Shown here: positions 8,829 to 18,376 of the stretch, piece by piece
How positions within the stretch are numbered: position 1 is the first letter of the stretch
Layout: each line of letters opens with the position of its first letter
From: an uncultured Acinetobacter sp.
GTDB lineage: Bacteria > Pseudomonadota > Gammaproteobacteria > Pseudomonadales > Moraxellaceae
Length of the DNA stretch: 64,000 bases
Direction: 5' to 3'
Assembly (NCBI RefSeq): GCF_947626835.1
Contig: NZ_CANQTS010000006.1
Span: forward strand, 1-64,000
Notes under the pieces: generated by a model
Told to the model about the DNA's origin: nothing
What the model saw: the letters and a program-made list of their open reading frames with translations, nothing else
Database searches by the model: none
Made by a program: the position numbers and the translations under genes

Positions 8829-10121
8829 TTATTTTTTCACTTTATCGATCACAATACAGATCACCAACACCATGATAGAAGGAATCAACCATGCTAAGTT
8901 CTGTGCACTTAAAGGTAAATTTGCTAATGCAGTAGGTAATGCATCGCCAAAGCCTGCCACTTTTAAGCCATCCAAAATACCAAAGAGTAAGGCAACTGCT
9001 GTTACAGGCGCAATGACACGACTAGGTTGATGGAAGAAATTCCAACAAAAGCCCAATAAAATCACGGTAATTGCAGGCGGATAAATGGCACTTAATACTG
9101 GTACAGACACTGCAATTAATTTAGTTAAACCTAAATTTGAAATCACAAATGCAAAGCCAACTAAAATTAACACCCACGCTTTATAGCCAAGTTTGGTAAT
9201 ACGTGAAAAATATTCAGCACACGCACATGTTAAGCCAATTGCAGTGACCATACAGGCAATAAAGATCATCGCGCCTAAAAATACTGAACCTAAGTCACCA
9301 AAGGCATGTTGTACATAAGCGTGTAAAATAACTGCACCATTGCTGGCATTGGCTGCAATGTCATGACTGCCTAAGCCGAGTTTAAATAAGCTTAAGTACA
9401 CCAAGGTTAAGCCAATACCCGAAATTAAACCGGCAATCACTGCATATTTGGTAATTAATTTTTTATCAGTCACACCACGTGAGCGAATGGCATTAATAAT
9501 TACAATACCAAACACCAAAGCGCCTAAAGTATCCATGGTCAGATAACCATTGACAAAACCTTCAGACACCGGACTATTCACATAATTACCCACAGGTTCG
9601 GCAATAAAGTTGGCAGGAATCAAAACAGCACTGCCCCCTAAAACCACCAAAGATAAAATTTTAAGTGGTGATAATACATAGCCAACCGTATCTAAAATTT
9701 TGTTTGGATATAAAGACACTAAGGTGACAAAACTAAAGTAGATCGCACTATAAATAAATAAACTTAAAGACGATGTACCAAAGTAAGATGAAAAACCAAT
9801 TTCATAAGATACCGTTGCAGTACGTGGCGTTGCAAATAATGGTCCAACAGCTAAGTAACACACAATCGTCAATAGCAAACTTGCGACTTTACCTAAAGGT
9901 GAACTTAATAATTGAATCGAACCTTCTACACGCGATAGGGCAATAATGGTCAGTACAGGTAGACCAACTGCCGTGATTAAAAAGCCAAAAGCTGCGAGCC
10001 AAACATGGTCACCGGCTTGTTGTGCAACAATGGGTGGGAAAATAATATTGCCCGCACCAATAAACAGTGCAAAGGTCATAAACCCTAAAGCAATAATGTC
10101 CCGAGTACGTAAGTGAGTCAT
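8829..10121 (-). CDS. brnQ: branched-chain amino acid transport protein BrnQ (LIVCS family)
   Basis: A 430-residue inner membrane carrier with about 12 hydrophobic helices. It matches the LIVCS family of sodium- or proton-coupled leucine, isoleucine and valine uptake systems. Family features are the N-terminal [16 protein letters not shown] helix and the VSYEIGF block near residue 105. Length is normal for the family. An in-frame TTG lies 15 bases upstream of the chosen ATG; neither has a good Shine-Dalgarno sequence. An A/T-rich inverted repeat (8817-8840) overlaps the stop codon. Confidence 0.93.
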   Translation of the reverse strand: MTHLRTRDIIALGFMTFALFIGAGNIIFPPIVAQQAGDHVWLAAFGFLITAVGLPVLTIIALSRVEGSIQLLSSPLGKVASLLLTIVCYLAVGPLFATPRTATVSYEIGFSSYFGTSSLSLFIYSAIYFSFVTLVSLYPNKILDTVGYVLSPLKILSLVVLGGSAVLIPANFIAEPVGNYVNSPVSEGFVNGYLTMDTLGALVFGIVIINAIRSRGVTDKKLITKYAVIAGLISGIGLTLVYLSLFKLGLGSHDIAANASNGAVILHAYVQHAFGDLGSVFLGAMIFIACMVTAIGLTCACAEYFSRITKLGYKAWVLILVGFAFVISNLGLTKLIAVSVPVLSAIYPPAITVILLGFCWNFFHQPSRVIAPVTAVALLFGILDGLKVAGFGDALPTALANLPLSAQNLAWLIPSIMVLVICIVIDKVKK

Positions 10122-10472
10122 AAGGGGAGAATGCAAGTAGAAAAAGGAAGCAATTTTAGAGCAAAGTTGGCTTTTTTGGTGATTAATTTTATATCACCTA
10201 TCAGTGGTTCTGATATAAGGCATGTTGATTTTATTCAAGTGATCTATTTTGGTTTAATTTATAAGTTTGATTAAAGAGTAAAAAAAATGAAAAACTCAAT
10301 TTTTAACGAATAGTGATTTGCCAAACGGTTAAAGATAATTAAATGATCAGATGTACAATAAATCATCACATATAAAATGAAGTGCCTGAATGTTAAACGA
10401 TTAAAAGCCAAGCACTGTATGGCATGTCAAAAAGGTCTATACTCATTGCACCCTTAAAGAGGACAATAATTG
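10122..10472. other. divergent intergenic region, brnQ / map
   Basis: This is about 350 bp of A/T-rich sequence between two divergent genes. A -10-like TATACT (10438-10443) suits the map promoter, with only a weak -35. AAAGAGG (10456-10462) is the map ribosome-binding site. Several A/T-rich partial palindromes lie near brnQ, but no recognisable regulator site or RNA was found. Confidence 0.5.
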
Positions 10473-11279
10473 ATGCGAGCCCCTGCTATAACGCTTAAAA
10501 ATGAACAAGACTTAGAACACTTACGTATTTCTGGCCGTTTGGCTGCACAAGTTTTAGAAATGATTGCGCCCTATGTAAAACCCGGTGTTAGCACAGAATA
10601 TTTAGATGATTTGTGTTATGACTTTATTGTCAATACCTTAAACGTAACACCTGCCAATATTGGTTACTATGGTTACACCAAAACCACCTGTATTTCGCCC
10701 AATCAAGTGGTCTGTCATGGTATTCCTGCTGCGAATATCATCTTGAAAGACGGTGACATCATTAATATTGATGTGGCAATTATTAAAGACGGTTATTTTG
10801 GTGATACCAGTCGCATGTACTTTGTAGGTGAGATAAAACCCGAAGCAAAACATTTGGTCGAAACCACTTATGCTGCCATGCTTGCCGGTATTCATGCTGT
10901 AAAACCAGGCGCCACCTTAGGTGATGTAGGACATGCCATTCAAACGGTGGCAGAACGTGAGGGTTATAGCATTGTGCGTGAATATTGTGGGCATGGGATT
11001 GGCCGTATTTACCATGAGCAACCCAACGTGGTGCATTATGGCCGAGCAGGGCAAGGTCTTAAATTAGAAACGGGCATGGTGTTTACCATTGAACCGATGG
11101 TCAATGCCGGCGGTGCAGGGGTCAAAGAGTTGGCGGATGGTTGGACGGTGGTCACGCGTGATGGTAATTGGTCAGCACAGTGGGAACATATGGTAGCAGT
11201 GACTGAAACAGGCTTTGAAGTTTTATCGCCGTGGCCTGAGGGTACAGGTGATTATCCTAGTCTTGACTTAGAAAACTAA
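10473..11279 (+). CDS. map: type I methionine aminopeptidase
   Basis: A 268-residue metallopeptidase that removes the initiator methionine from nascent proteins. The pita-bread fold metal ligands are visible: Asp in NIDVAI, Asp in GDTSRM, His in GHGIGR, Glu in FTIEPM and a C-terminal Glu in QWEHMVAV. The substrate-pocket histidine block VVCHGIP is also present. The ATG at 10473 is preferred over the TTG at 10470, with AAAGAGG in front. The gene stands alone and ends at a terminator shared with the converging LysR gene. Confidence 0.96.
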   Translation: MRAPAITLKNEQDLEHLRISGRLAAQVLEMIAPYVKPGVSTEYLDDLCYDFIVNTLNVTPANIGYYGYTKTTCISPNQVVCHGIPAANIILKDGDIINIDVAIIKDGYFGDTSRMYFVGEIKPEAKHLVETTYAAMLAGIHAVKPGATLGDVGHAIQTVAEREGYSIVREYCGHGIGRIYHEQPNVVHYGRAGQGLKLETGMVFTIEPMVNAGGAGVKELADGWTVVTRDGNWSAQWEHMVAVTETGFEVLSPWPEGTGDYPSLDLEN

Positions 11280-11283
11280 AGTC

Positions 11284-11313
11284 AAAAAGCTGATCATTGA
11301 TCAGCTTTTTTTT
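11284..11313. terminator. bidirectional terminator, map / lysR
   Basis: A perfect 8-bp stem, AGCTGATC/GATCAGCT, with loop ATT is flanked by five A and eight T. It overlaps the last codons of the LysR gene. Confidence 0.85.
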
Positions 11314-12202
11314 CACTTAAATGTTCAACTAAATAATTAATAAATACTCGCACTGCCGGCAATTGCCCACGTCTTGATGGATACACTGCATGGAAAATCC
11401 CATGAGCAGCACTCCATTCGGGTAAAACCCGTACTAATTCACCCGATGCCAAATAATCTTTGACGATACTATCTGGTAACAGCGCAATCCCGCAGTTTTG
11501 ACAGGCAAGTTGTGCCAATAGCATCAGATCAGAGCCCATAACCGTTGGATTGACTTTAATTTTCTTTTGTTGCCCTTGATGATGCACCACAATATATTGA
11601 TCTAAATGTTCATCCGACATACTTAAAATATGATGCTGCATCAAATCTTCAGGTATTTTAAGTTCACCAAATTGATTTAAATAGGCTTGACTGGCAAACA
11701 GGTGTTGTTGGATATGGGTAAATTGGCGAATGATCAGGTTGGGGTCAGTGTCTAAATTAGAGCGTACCCGTAGCGCGACATCAATGCCCTCATTAATTAA
11801 ATCAACACGTCGATTGCTGACCAATAACTGTACTTTGATTTCAGGATACATCTTTAAAAATTGCGGTAAAATCTTGGCGATTTCATTTTGCGCAATGGAT
11901 ACAGGTAAACTGACTTTAATCACACCGCGTGGTTGAACGCTTAAATGATCCACCAAATCATGCGCAGCTTGTGCAGCATTGATCATCACTTGTGCATGCC
12001 GATAGATGTTCATCCCAATGTCAGTCACTGCAAAATGACGTGAACTGCGTTGGATTAAACGTACCCCTAAGCGTTCTTCAAGTTGATAAACGCGGCGACT
12101 GAGTTTAGATTTAGGAATATCAGTGGCACGCTCGGCAGCGCTAAAACCACCATGTTCTACCACTTGAGCAAAACAATAAAAATCATCGAGATCGGATAAC
12201 AT
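11294..12202 (-). CDS. LysR family transcriptional regulator
   Basis: A 302-residue LysR-type regulator. The N-terminal helix-turn-helix (FSAAERATDIPKSKLSRRVY, about residues 20-39) is followed by the family linker helix. A substrate-binding domain occupies about residues 90-295. The sequence is of the subgroup whose members often act as repressors or activators of quinone, drug or oxidoreductase genes. No divergent target lies next to it, because the upstream neighbour is a small Cys-rich protein. The inducer is unknown. Confidence 0.92.
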   Translation of the reverse strand: MLSDLDDFYCFAQVVEHGGFSAAERATDIPKSKLSRRVYQLEERLGVRLIQRSSRHFAVTDIGMNIYRHAQVMINAAQAAHDLVDHLSVQPRGVIKVSLPVSIAQNEIAKILPQFLKMYPEIKVQLLVSNRRVDLINEGIDVALRVRSNLDTDPNLIIRQFTHIQQHLFASQAYLNQFGELKIPEDLMQHHILSMSDEHLDQYIVVHHQGQQKKIKVNPTVMGSDLMLLAQLACQNCGIALLPDSIVKDYLASGELVRVLPEWSAAHGIFHAVYPSRRGQLPAVRVFINYLVEHLSEKKADQ

Positions 12203-12359
12203 AGCTTATGCCATTTATGCAACAATACTTTGATTAAATGTTGATTGTTGCAAATTGTCAATTTAATTTAAGCCCTTAAAATAGCCTAAGTGTTATTTTA
12301 TGATGTTTATCAGGCTTCATTCGTTTTAAACTAATCTGGTTTTTATTTGAGTCTTTATT

Positions 12360-12686
12360 ATGGCCTATCAACTAATTCAACTTGAGCATCAAGCCACAGA
12401 TTCGATTCAATGCCCACATTGCGGTCATTGGGTGATCAATTGGCAAGAAGAGCAATATGTGCAACCGTGTGAACATACTTTATTTATTGCCATGGATATT
12501 GGCTTTGAATATATCACCGACGAATTTGAAGCCACGATGGCACATAGCGTAGATGAGTTACATGCCAATGACGATCAAATGAATATGTTTGATGCTATTA
12601 AAGCTGCCGATTATCCACAATTTTTGGTGCTACAAGCCGATTTAGGTCTGCAAGGCTATTCACGCTATTTAGGTTTTAGCATGTAA
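12360..12686 (+). CDS. small Cys-rich (zinc-ribbon-like) protein, unknown function
   Basis: A 108-residue acidic protein. It opens with a possible metal site, CPHCGHW (residues 18-24) followed by PCEH (residues 36-39), which together could ligate zinc. The rest is a compact acidic alpha/beta sequence with no motif I recognise. No Shine-Dalgarno sequence is obvious before the ATG. The coding frame is clean and ends at a strong terminator, which supports a real gene. The function is not known. Confidence 0.75.
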   Translation: MAYQLIQLEHQATDSIQCPHCGHWVINWQEEQYVQPCEHTLFIAMDIGFEYITDEFEATMAHSVDELHANDDQMNMFDAIKAADYPQFLVLQADLGLQGYSRYLGFSM

Positions 12687-12694
12687 GATCGCTA

Positions 12695-12723
12695 TAAAAA
12701 AAGCACCCTAGGGTGCTTTTTTG
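12695..12723. terminator. bidirectional terminator before ntrC 3' end
   Basis: AAGCACCC and GGGTGCTT form an 8-bp stem flanked by an A run and a T run. It can end both the small Cys-rich gene and the converging ntrC transcript. Confidence 0.88.
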
Positions 12724-12724
12724 T

Positions 12725-14194
12725 TTAACCGTCAATTTCTTCTTCAATCTCATCTTCGGCAGTGTCCATGCCCAGTTCTTTGAGTTTGCGGGTGAGGGTG
12801 TTGCGACCCCAGCCTAAAAGCTCTGCAGCATGGCGTTTACGACCGCGGGTTTGTTGCAGGGCAGCATTAATTAAGGTGCGTTCAAACATAGGTGTGGCAA
12901 TGTCTAAAATTTTCATTTCGCCATTTTTAAGTTTTTGTACCGCCCACTGCGCCAAGAGTTCATCCCAATGATGGATGGCCAAACGATCCAAAGCAGCTTG
13001 ACCTTCACCCAATTTATCAATCGGAATTTGTTTAAGTTCAGAAGGTAAATCTTCAGGATATACTTCACGACCGGTGATCATCACCGTCAGCCAACGACAG
13101 GTATTTTCAAGCTGACGTACATTGCCTTGCCATGGTAATTGCTGCATATATTCTTGCGTTTCACGGCGTAAAATTTTTGGACTCACGCCCAACTCTTTGC
13201 CAGCGCGAGCTAAGAAATGCTGTGCCAACATCGGAATATCTTCAGCACGGTGGGCCAGTTTTGGAATATGAATGCGAATCACATTCAGGCGGTGATATAA
13301 ATCTTCACGGAAACGACCGTCATGCACCAACTTTTCTAAATCTTGATGGGTAGCCGCCACAATGCGTACATCAACTTTAACAGGAATATGACCGCCCACA
13401 CGATAAAATTCACCATCGGCCAAGACACGCAATAAGCGAGTTTGGGTTTCAAATGGCATGTCGCCAATTTCATCTAAAAATAAAGTCCCACCATTGGCTT
13501 GTTCAAAACGCCCTTGACGTTGCGTATTGGCACCGGTAAAGGCACCTTTTTCATGCCCAAACAATTCAGTTTCAATTAAATCTTTGGGAATGGCGGCCAT
13601 ATTTAAAGCAATAAATGGCTTGGCACTACGCGGTGAATGGCGATGCAGCGCATGTGCCACCAACTCTTTACCTGTACCTGATTCACCGTTAATCAGTACC
13701 GTAATATGCGATTGCGACAAACGACCAATCGCGCGAAATACTTCCTGCATGGCAGGTGATTCACCAATAATTTCAGTCGACTGAATCGGTGGCGCAGTTT
13801 TAGCCGATTCTTGTTGTTGTAATTTATTGAGATGCAAAATTGCACGGTTCACCAAGGCTAAGGCTTCATCAATATCAAAAGGCTTAGGCAGGTATTCAAA
13901 AGCGCCCGTTTGATAGCTCGATACTGCCGACTCTAAATCTGAATGTGCGGTCATAATAATGACCGGTAAATCGGGATGACTGGCTTTGACTTTGCCTAAA
14001 AAGGCCAAACCATCCATCCCCGGCATACGAATGTCGGTTAAAATCACATCTGGGGCTTCTTGGGTCAGCTGATCAAGCGCAGATTGTGCTTCTTCAAAAC
14101 TGGTAACATCTAAACCTTCTTCTTTAAAGGTTTTTTCCAAGACCCAGCGCATGGCGCGATCATCATCAATCACCCAAATTTTATTTCGCGACAT
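12725..14194 (-). CDS. ntrC: nitrogen regulation response regulator NR(I), NtrC
   Basis: A 489-residue sigma-54-dependent enhancer-binding protein. The receiver domain has the phosphorylated Asp54 in LTDIRMPG. The AAA+ domain has Walker A GESGTGKE (170-177) and the sigma-54-contact loop GAFTGA (217-222). The C-terminal Fis-type helix-turn-helix sits in the last 45 residues. When phosphorylated by NtrB under nitrogen limitation it activates sigma-54 promoters for nitrogen assimilation. Its start overlaps the end of ntrB by 14 bp, indicating translational coupling. A GGGAG sits before its ATG. Confidence 0.97.
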   Translation of the reverse strand: MSRNKIWVIDDDRAMRWVLEKTFKEEGLDVTSFEEAQSALDQLTQEAPDVILTDIRMPGMDGLAFLGKVKASHPDLPVIIMTAHSDLESAVSSYQTGAFEYLPKPFDIDEALALVNRAILHLNKLQQQESAKTAPPIQSTEIIGESPAMQEVFRAIGRLSQSHITVLINGESGTGKELVAHALHRHSPRSAKPFIALNMAAIPKDLIETELFGHEKGAFTGANTQRQGRFEQANGGTLFLDEIGDMPFETQTRLLRVLADGEFYRVGGHIPVKVDVRIVAATHQDLEKLVHDGRFREDLYHRLNVIRIHIPKLAHRAEDIPMLAQHFLARAGKELGVSPKILRRETQEYMQQLPWQGNVRQLENTCRWLTVMITGREVYPEDLPSELKQIPIDKLGEGQAALDRLAIHHWDELLAQWAVQKLKNGEMKILDIATPMFERTLINAALQQTRGRKRHAAELLGWGRNTLTRKLKELGMDTAEDEIEEEIDG

Positions 14195-15290
14195 GGTTTG
14201 ACTCCCAAGGTAAATATAAGCTAAATGTGGTTTTGCCTCGCATCGACTGACATTCGATCATGCCTTGATGCTGATGCATAATATTTTGCGCAATGCTCAA
14301 GCCTAGGCCTGTACCTGCGGCACGACCAGTGACCAATGGATAAAACACCGATTCAACAATGTCTTCAGGTACCCCTGGTCCATTGTCTTCAATATCAATC
14401 CGCACCATAGAACGATGAATGACACCATTAATGGTGACTAAGCGTTGAATACGGGTTCTTAAAATCAGTTCAGGCTGGGTATCAACAAAAAATTCTTTAT
14501 TTTCATTCATGGCCTGTACAGCATTGACGCTGATATTGAGCATCACTTGAATCAGTTGATCACGATCGGCCAACACCTCTGGTAAGGATAAATCGTAATC
14601 GCGGGTGAGTTTGACCCGTTTTTTGGTTTGATTGGCAATTAACGAGCGCACCCGTTCAAGTGGTTCATGAATATTGACGGGTTGGTAACTTGGCAATTGG
14701 CGTGAACCGAGCATGGTGTCGGCTAAGTTTCTTAAACGATCGACTTCATTAATAATAATATCCGTAAATTCGGTATATTGGGGATCGTTTAAACTACGTG
14801 CCAATAACTGAGTTGCCCCACGAATTCCCGCCAATGGATTTTTAATTTCATGCGCTACACCACGAATCAGTTGGCGTGCCACTTGATGTTGCTGAATAAA
14901 GTGCTCTTCTTTAGAAATTTTTAGCATACGATCGCGTGGATTAAGCTCAATAATTAATAAAGGATGATACGGTTTATCGTAATTTAAAGCCGATACGGTG
15001 TAATCAACATGAATGTCTTTAAAATTCACGGTAATGGTGGCTTCGCGGCGCGTATAGGGTTGGCCAGTGGTTAAAGTGTTTTTCAGTGCATCTTCGGTAT
15101 GGAATTCATCATTAGGACGATGGAGTAAATTCAGCACGGGTTGACCGGAGGCACGTAATAAGCTGACATCAAACAAGGCTTCACAAGCTGAATTTAAATA
15201 AAAAATATTCAGATGACGATCAGCCAATAAAATTGCCGTGGTCATATTGTCCACTAAAAGGCGGTAATCAATTTGGTTGGGTTGATCCAT
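14181..15290 (-). CDS. ntrB: nitrogen regulation sensor histidine kinase NR(II), NtrB
   Basis: A 369-residue cytosolic two-component kinase. An N-terminal PAS domain (about residues 10-120) is followed by a HisKA dimerisation domain with the phospho-acceptor His147 in GVAHEIKNPLAG. The HATPase domain has the N box (NISVNAVQAM), the DNGPGVP box and the GTGLGLSIAQNI box. It phosphorylates or dephosphorylates NtrC according to the PII signal state. It has no membrane segment, as expected. It is first in a two-gene operon; glnA is not adjacent, unlike in enteric bacteria. Confidence 0.96.
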   Translation of the reverse strand: MDQPNQIDYRLLVDNMTTAILLADRHLNIFYLNSACEALFDVSLLRASGQPVLNLLHRPNDEFHTEDALKNTLTTGQPYTRREATITVNFKDIHVDYTVSALNYDKPYHPLLIIELNPRDRMLKISKEEHFIQQHQVARQLIRGVAHEIKNPLAGIRGATQLLARSLNDPQYTEFTDIIINEVDRLRNLADTMLGSRQLPSYQPVNIHEPLERVRSLIANQTKKRVKLTRDYDLSLPEVLADRDQLIQVMLNISVNAVQAMNENKEFFVDTQPELILRTRIQRLVTINGVIHRSMVRIDIEDNGPGVPEDIVESVFYPLVTGRAAGTGLGLSIAQNIMHQHQGMIECQSMRGKTTFSLYLPWESNHVAK

Positions 15291-15379
15291 GTGAGGTACA
15301 GTCCTGTATAAAAATAGCGCAGCAATAGTGGTCTAAAACCCTTATTTTCGAAATAAAAGTGCTGAATTGAGGCAGTTTA

Positions 15380-15396
15380 AGCAAGATACGCGCCAA
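15380..15396 (-). promoter_or_regulatory. sigma-54 (-24/-12) promoter of ntrBC
   Basis: Read on the minus strand this is TTGGCGCGTATCTTGCT. The sigma-54 consensus YTGGCACG-N4-TTGCW is matched at every fixed position except one (G for A). The invariant GG and GC doublets have the required 10-base separation. The expected start point is about 15369, some 80 bases before ntrB. Confidence 0.75.
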
Positions 15397-15504
15397 CTTT
15401 TTAAAAAGTGCGACACATTGGGTAGTTCAAGACAAACGGCTGCGCTTAAATTGTTCTGAAGTCAAAAAGATATACCCAATTCAAAGCAGCTGGTAAAGTG
15501 TTTT

Positions 15505-15521
15505 TGAACCAAAATGGTGCA
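15505..15521. promoter_or_regulatory. NtrC binding site (enhancer-like), proximal
   Basis: TGAACC-AAAAT-GGTGCA matches the enteric NtrC operator TGCACC-N5-GGTGCA with one change. It is centred about 145 bases upstream of the predicted ntrBC start point, the usual enhancer distance. Confidence 0.65.
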
Positions 15522-15546
15522 TAGGGGTTTATATTGTTGAAATAAT

Positions 15547-15563
15547 GGTTGTATTTTGGTGCA
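15547..15563. promoter_or_regulatory. NtrC binding site, distal weaker copy
   Basis: TATTTTGGTGCA retains a perfect right half-site (GGTGCA), but the left half is poor. Its centre is 42 bp from the proximal site, about four helical turns, which would suit cooperative binding on one face. Confidence 0.45.
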
Positions 15564-15644
15564 TTATGCAAAGAGTGCTTGAAGCAACTATTTTTATAGA
15601 CAGAAAAGACATACAATACGCCCATTCTAGTGGAGCGCAGATTC

Positions 15645-16985
15645 ATGAAATCCCCCAAAGTCGGTTTTGTTTCTTTAGGTTGTCCTAAGGCATTGGTCGA
15701 TTCTGAACGAATTCTAACTCAGTTAAAGACTGAAGGTTATGATGTAGCATCAGATTATGACGGTGCTGATTTAGTCGTTGTTAATACCTGTGGTTTTATT
15801 GAATCTGCAGTACAAGAGTCTTTAGACGCAATTGGCGAAGCCATGAGCGCGAATGGTCGTGTGATCGTAACAGGTTGTTTGGGTAAAGATGAAGATAAAA
15901 TTCGTCAAATGCACCCCAATGTCTTAAAAGTCACTGGCGCTGCTGCTTATGAAGAAGTCATGGATGCGGTTCATCAATATGTACCTGAACCGCCAAAACA
16001 TAATCCATTTATTGACTTAGTGCCTGAGCAAGGTATTCGCTTAACGCCAAAACATTATGCTTATTTAAAAATATCAGAAGGCTGTAACCACCGTTGTACT
16101 TTCTGTATTATCCCGAGCATGCGTGGCGATTTAGTCTCTCGTCCTGTAGGTTCTGTGCTGTCTGAAGCACAAGCACTGAAAAAAGCCGGTGTAAAAGAAG
16201 TGCTCGTGATCTCCCAAGACACTTCTGCATACGGCGTTGATACCAAATACAAATTAGACTTTTGGAATGGTCAACCGGTCAAAACTAAATTCTTCGACAT
16301 GTGTGAAGCTTTAGGTCAACTCGGTATTTGGGTACGTTTACATTATGTTTATCCATACCCACATGTGGACGCGGTCATTGACTTAATGGCACAAGGCAAA
16401 ATCTTGCCGTATTTGGATATTCCATTCCAACATGCTAGCCCTAAGATTTTAAAACTGATGAAGCGTCCTGCGCACAGTGAAAATACTTTAGAGCGTTTAA
16501 AAGTATGGCGTGAAAAATGTCCTGATCTTGTAATTCGTTCAACCTTTGTGGTGGGCTTCCCAGGCGAAACTGAAGAAGACTTCCAAATGTTGCTCGATTG
16601 GCTCAAAGAAGCAGATCTTGATCGCGTGGGTTGTTTTACTTATTCACCTGTTGAAGGTGCGACGGCAAATGATTTACCAGATCATGTGCCAGAAGAGATC
16701 AAACAAGAGCGCTATGAGCGTTTTATGCAAGTGCAGCAAGAAATTTCTGCGGCGAAATTGCAAAAACGTATTGGTCAAACCATGACAGTACTTGTGGATG
16801 ATTTAGAAGACGAATTCCCAGTGGCTGTGGCGCGCTCATATGCAGATGCCCCAGAAATTGATGGCAACGTTTTTGTTGAAGACATCGATAAGAGCTTAAT
16901 TAAATCGGGTGATTTACTTGAAGTTGAAATTACCGATGCAGATGAATACGACCTGTACGCCAAGCTGATTCGTATTAAAGCTTAA
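15645..16985 (+). CDS. rimO: ribosomal protein S12 methylthiotransferase RimO
   Basis: A 446-residue radical-SAM methylthiotransferase that modifies the conserved aspartate of ribosomal protein S12. An N-terminal UPF0004 domain (first cluster ligands in SLGCPKA and VVNTCGF, third Cys in VTGCLG) is followed by the radical SAM cluster CNHRCTFC, with Cys147, Cys151 and Cys154. A C-terminal TRAM domain closes the protein. The ATG at 15645 is chosen because GTGGAG lies 9 bases upstream; the GTG at 15630 is part of that site. The length fits RimO rather than MiaB. Confidence 0.95.
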   Translation: MKSPKVGFVSLGCPKALVDSERILTQLKTEGYDVASDYDGADLVVVNTCGFIESAVQESLDAIGEAMSANGRVIVTGCLGKDEDKIRQMHPNVLKVTGAAAYEEVMDAVHQYVPEPPKHNPFIDLVPEQGIRLTPKHYAYLKISEGCNHRCTFCIIPSMRGDLVSRPVGSVLSEAQALKKAGVKEVLVISQDTSAYGVDTKYKLDFWNGQPVKTKFFDMCEALGQLGIWVRLHYVYPYPHVDAVIDLMAQGKILPYLDIPFQHASPKILKLMKRPAHSENTLERLKVWREKCPDLVIRSTFVVGFPGETEEDFQMLLDWLKEADLDRVGCFTYSPVEGATANDLPDHVPEEIKQERYERFMQVQQEISAAKLQKRIGQTMTVLVDDLEDEFPVAVARSYADAPEIDGNVFVEDIDKSLIKSGDLLEVEITDADEYDLYAKLIRIKA

Positions 16986-17024
16986 CCCATACCGATAACA
17001 AGATTAACTTTGGAGTTTATTCAC

Positions 17025-17756
17025 ATGCTAACTGATTCTAAAAATCCACGTTATGGCCGTATTTTGCTGAAACTTTCGGGTGAAGCATTAGCCGGTAACA
17101 AAGACATGGGGATTGATGCACAAGTCTTAGACCAAATGTCTTTGGCGATTGCACACCTTGTGGGCTTAGGCGTGCAAGTGGGTATTGTTGTCGGTGGTGG
17201 TAACTTATACCGTGGTAGCCAATTGCAAAAAGATGGCTTGGTAGGTCGTGTAACAGGCGACCAAATGGGCATGCTTGCAACAGTGATGAATGGTTTAGCA
17301 CTACGTGATGCTTTGGTACGTCGTAACATTAAAACCCGTTTAATGTCAGCATTGCCGATTGGTACTGTGGTGGAGTCTTATGCCAGCCGTGATGCAATTC
17401 GTCATTTAAACAATGGTGAAGTCTGTGTATTTGTGGCAGGTACAGGTAATCCATTCTTTACCACCGATACAGCAGCATGCTTACGCGGTATTGAAATTGA
17501 AGCCAACTTGATTTTAAAAGCCACTAAAGTTGATGGCGTTTACAATAAAGATCCAAGCAAACATGACGATGCAGTTAAATATGACACCTTAACATTTGAC
17601 CAAGTGTTAGATGAAAAATTAGGGGTGATGGATTTAACGGCAATTTGTTTATGTCGTGATCACAATGTGCCATTACAAGTGTTTGATATGAACAAATCAG
17701 GCGCTTTATTGTCTGTGGTCATGGGCGAGAAAGAAGGCACACACGTCACCAATTAA
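17025..17756 (+). CDS. pyrH: UMP kinase
   Basis: A 243-residue amino acid kinase-fold enzyme that phosphorylates UMP to UDP with ATP. The [12 protein letters not shown] start, [13 protein letters not shown] loop, [16 protein letters not shown] block and [17 protein letters not shown] ATP-binding region are all present. The ATG at 17025 is used because TGGAG (17011-17015) precedes it; the TTG at 17010 overlaps that site. Here it follows rimO, 39 bases downstream, rather than tsf. It opens the conserved pyrH-frr-uppS-cdsA order. Confidence 0.96.
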   Translation: MLTDSKNPRYGRILLKLSGEALAGNKDMGIDAQVLDQMSLAIAHLVGLGVQVGIVVGGGNLYRGSQLQKDGLVGRVTGDQMGMLATVMNGLALRDALVRRNIKTRLMSALPIGTVVESYASRDAIRHLNNGEVCVFVAGTGNPFFTTDTAACLRGIEIEANLILKATKVDGVYNKDPSKHDDAVKYDTLTFDQVLDEKLGVMDLTAICLCRDHNVPLQVFDMNKSGALLSVVMGEKEGTHVTN

Positions 17757-17818
17757 TGACGTGTGCGCTAAAGCACTTTATACTAGTTTTTATTTTAGAA
17801 TTTACTCAGGAAGATCAT

Positions 17819-18373
17819 ATGATTAACGATCTGAAAAAAGACGCTGAAGTTCGCATGCAGAAGTCTTTAGAATCTTTAGAACAAGGTTTTAACAAGGTTC
17901 GTACGGGACGTGCGCATCCGTCAATCTTAAATGGTGTGATGGTGCCATATTACGGCTCTGATGTACCCTTAAACCAAGTGGCAAACGTAGGTGTTGAAGA
18001 CTCACGTACCCTATTGGTACAACCGTTTGAGCGTAATATGGTGGCTGCCATTGATAAAGCTATTCGTGAATCAGATTTAGGTTTAAACCCAATCACAGCA
18101 GACGCAATTCGTGTTCCACTGGCAGCGTTAACTGAAGAAACCCGTAAAGATATGCAAAAAGTGGCGCGTACTGAAGCAGAAAATGCCAAAGTTGCGATTC
18201 GTAACATTCGTCGTGATGTATTGGGTGATTTCAAGGCTTTATTAAAAGACAAAGAAATCTCAGAAGATGATGAGCGTCGTGCAAGTGATGATGTTCAAAA
18301 AATCACAGATAAATATGTAGCAGAAGTAGACAAACGTTTAGCTGCGAAAGAAGCTGAATTGATGAAGGTCTAA
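17819..18373 (+). CDS. frr: ribosome recycling factor
   Basis: A 184-residue RRF, the tRNA-shaped factor that splits post-termination ribosomes together with EF-G. The long three-helix bundle regions (residues 1-30 and 105-184) flank the small beta domain, with the family [11 protein letters not shown] and LTEETRKDM segments. AGGAAGA sits just before the ATG at 17819; an upstream frame extension is not supported. It follows pyrH by 62 bases and precedes uppS by 3. Confidence 0.97.
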   Translation: MINDLKKDAEVRMQKSLESLEQGFNKVRTGRAHPSILNGVMVPYYGSDVPLNQVANVGVEDSRTLLVQPFERNMVAAIDKAIRESDLGLNPITADAIRVPLAALTEETRKDMQKVARTEAENAKVAIRNIRRDVLGDFKALLKDKEISEDDERRASDDVQKITDKYVAEVDKRLAAKEAELMKV

Positions 18374-18376
18374 TCA

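Larger units (their letters stand above)
15291..15644. other. divergent intergenic region, ntrB / rimO
   Basis: This 354-bp gap carries, toward ntrB, a sigma-54-type promoter. Further away are one strong and one weaker NtrC-like site, each described separately. The rimO side has GTGGAG as ribosome-binding sequence (15630-15635). A 70-codon minus-strand frame spans part of the gap but shows no coding character. Confidence 0.7.

Noticed and set aside
15446..15658. 70-codon minus-strand ORF between ntrB and rimO
   Set aside because: It covers the NtrC sites and the rimO start and has no coding character or ribosome-binding sequence.
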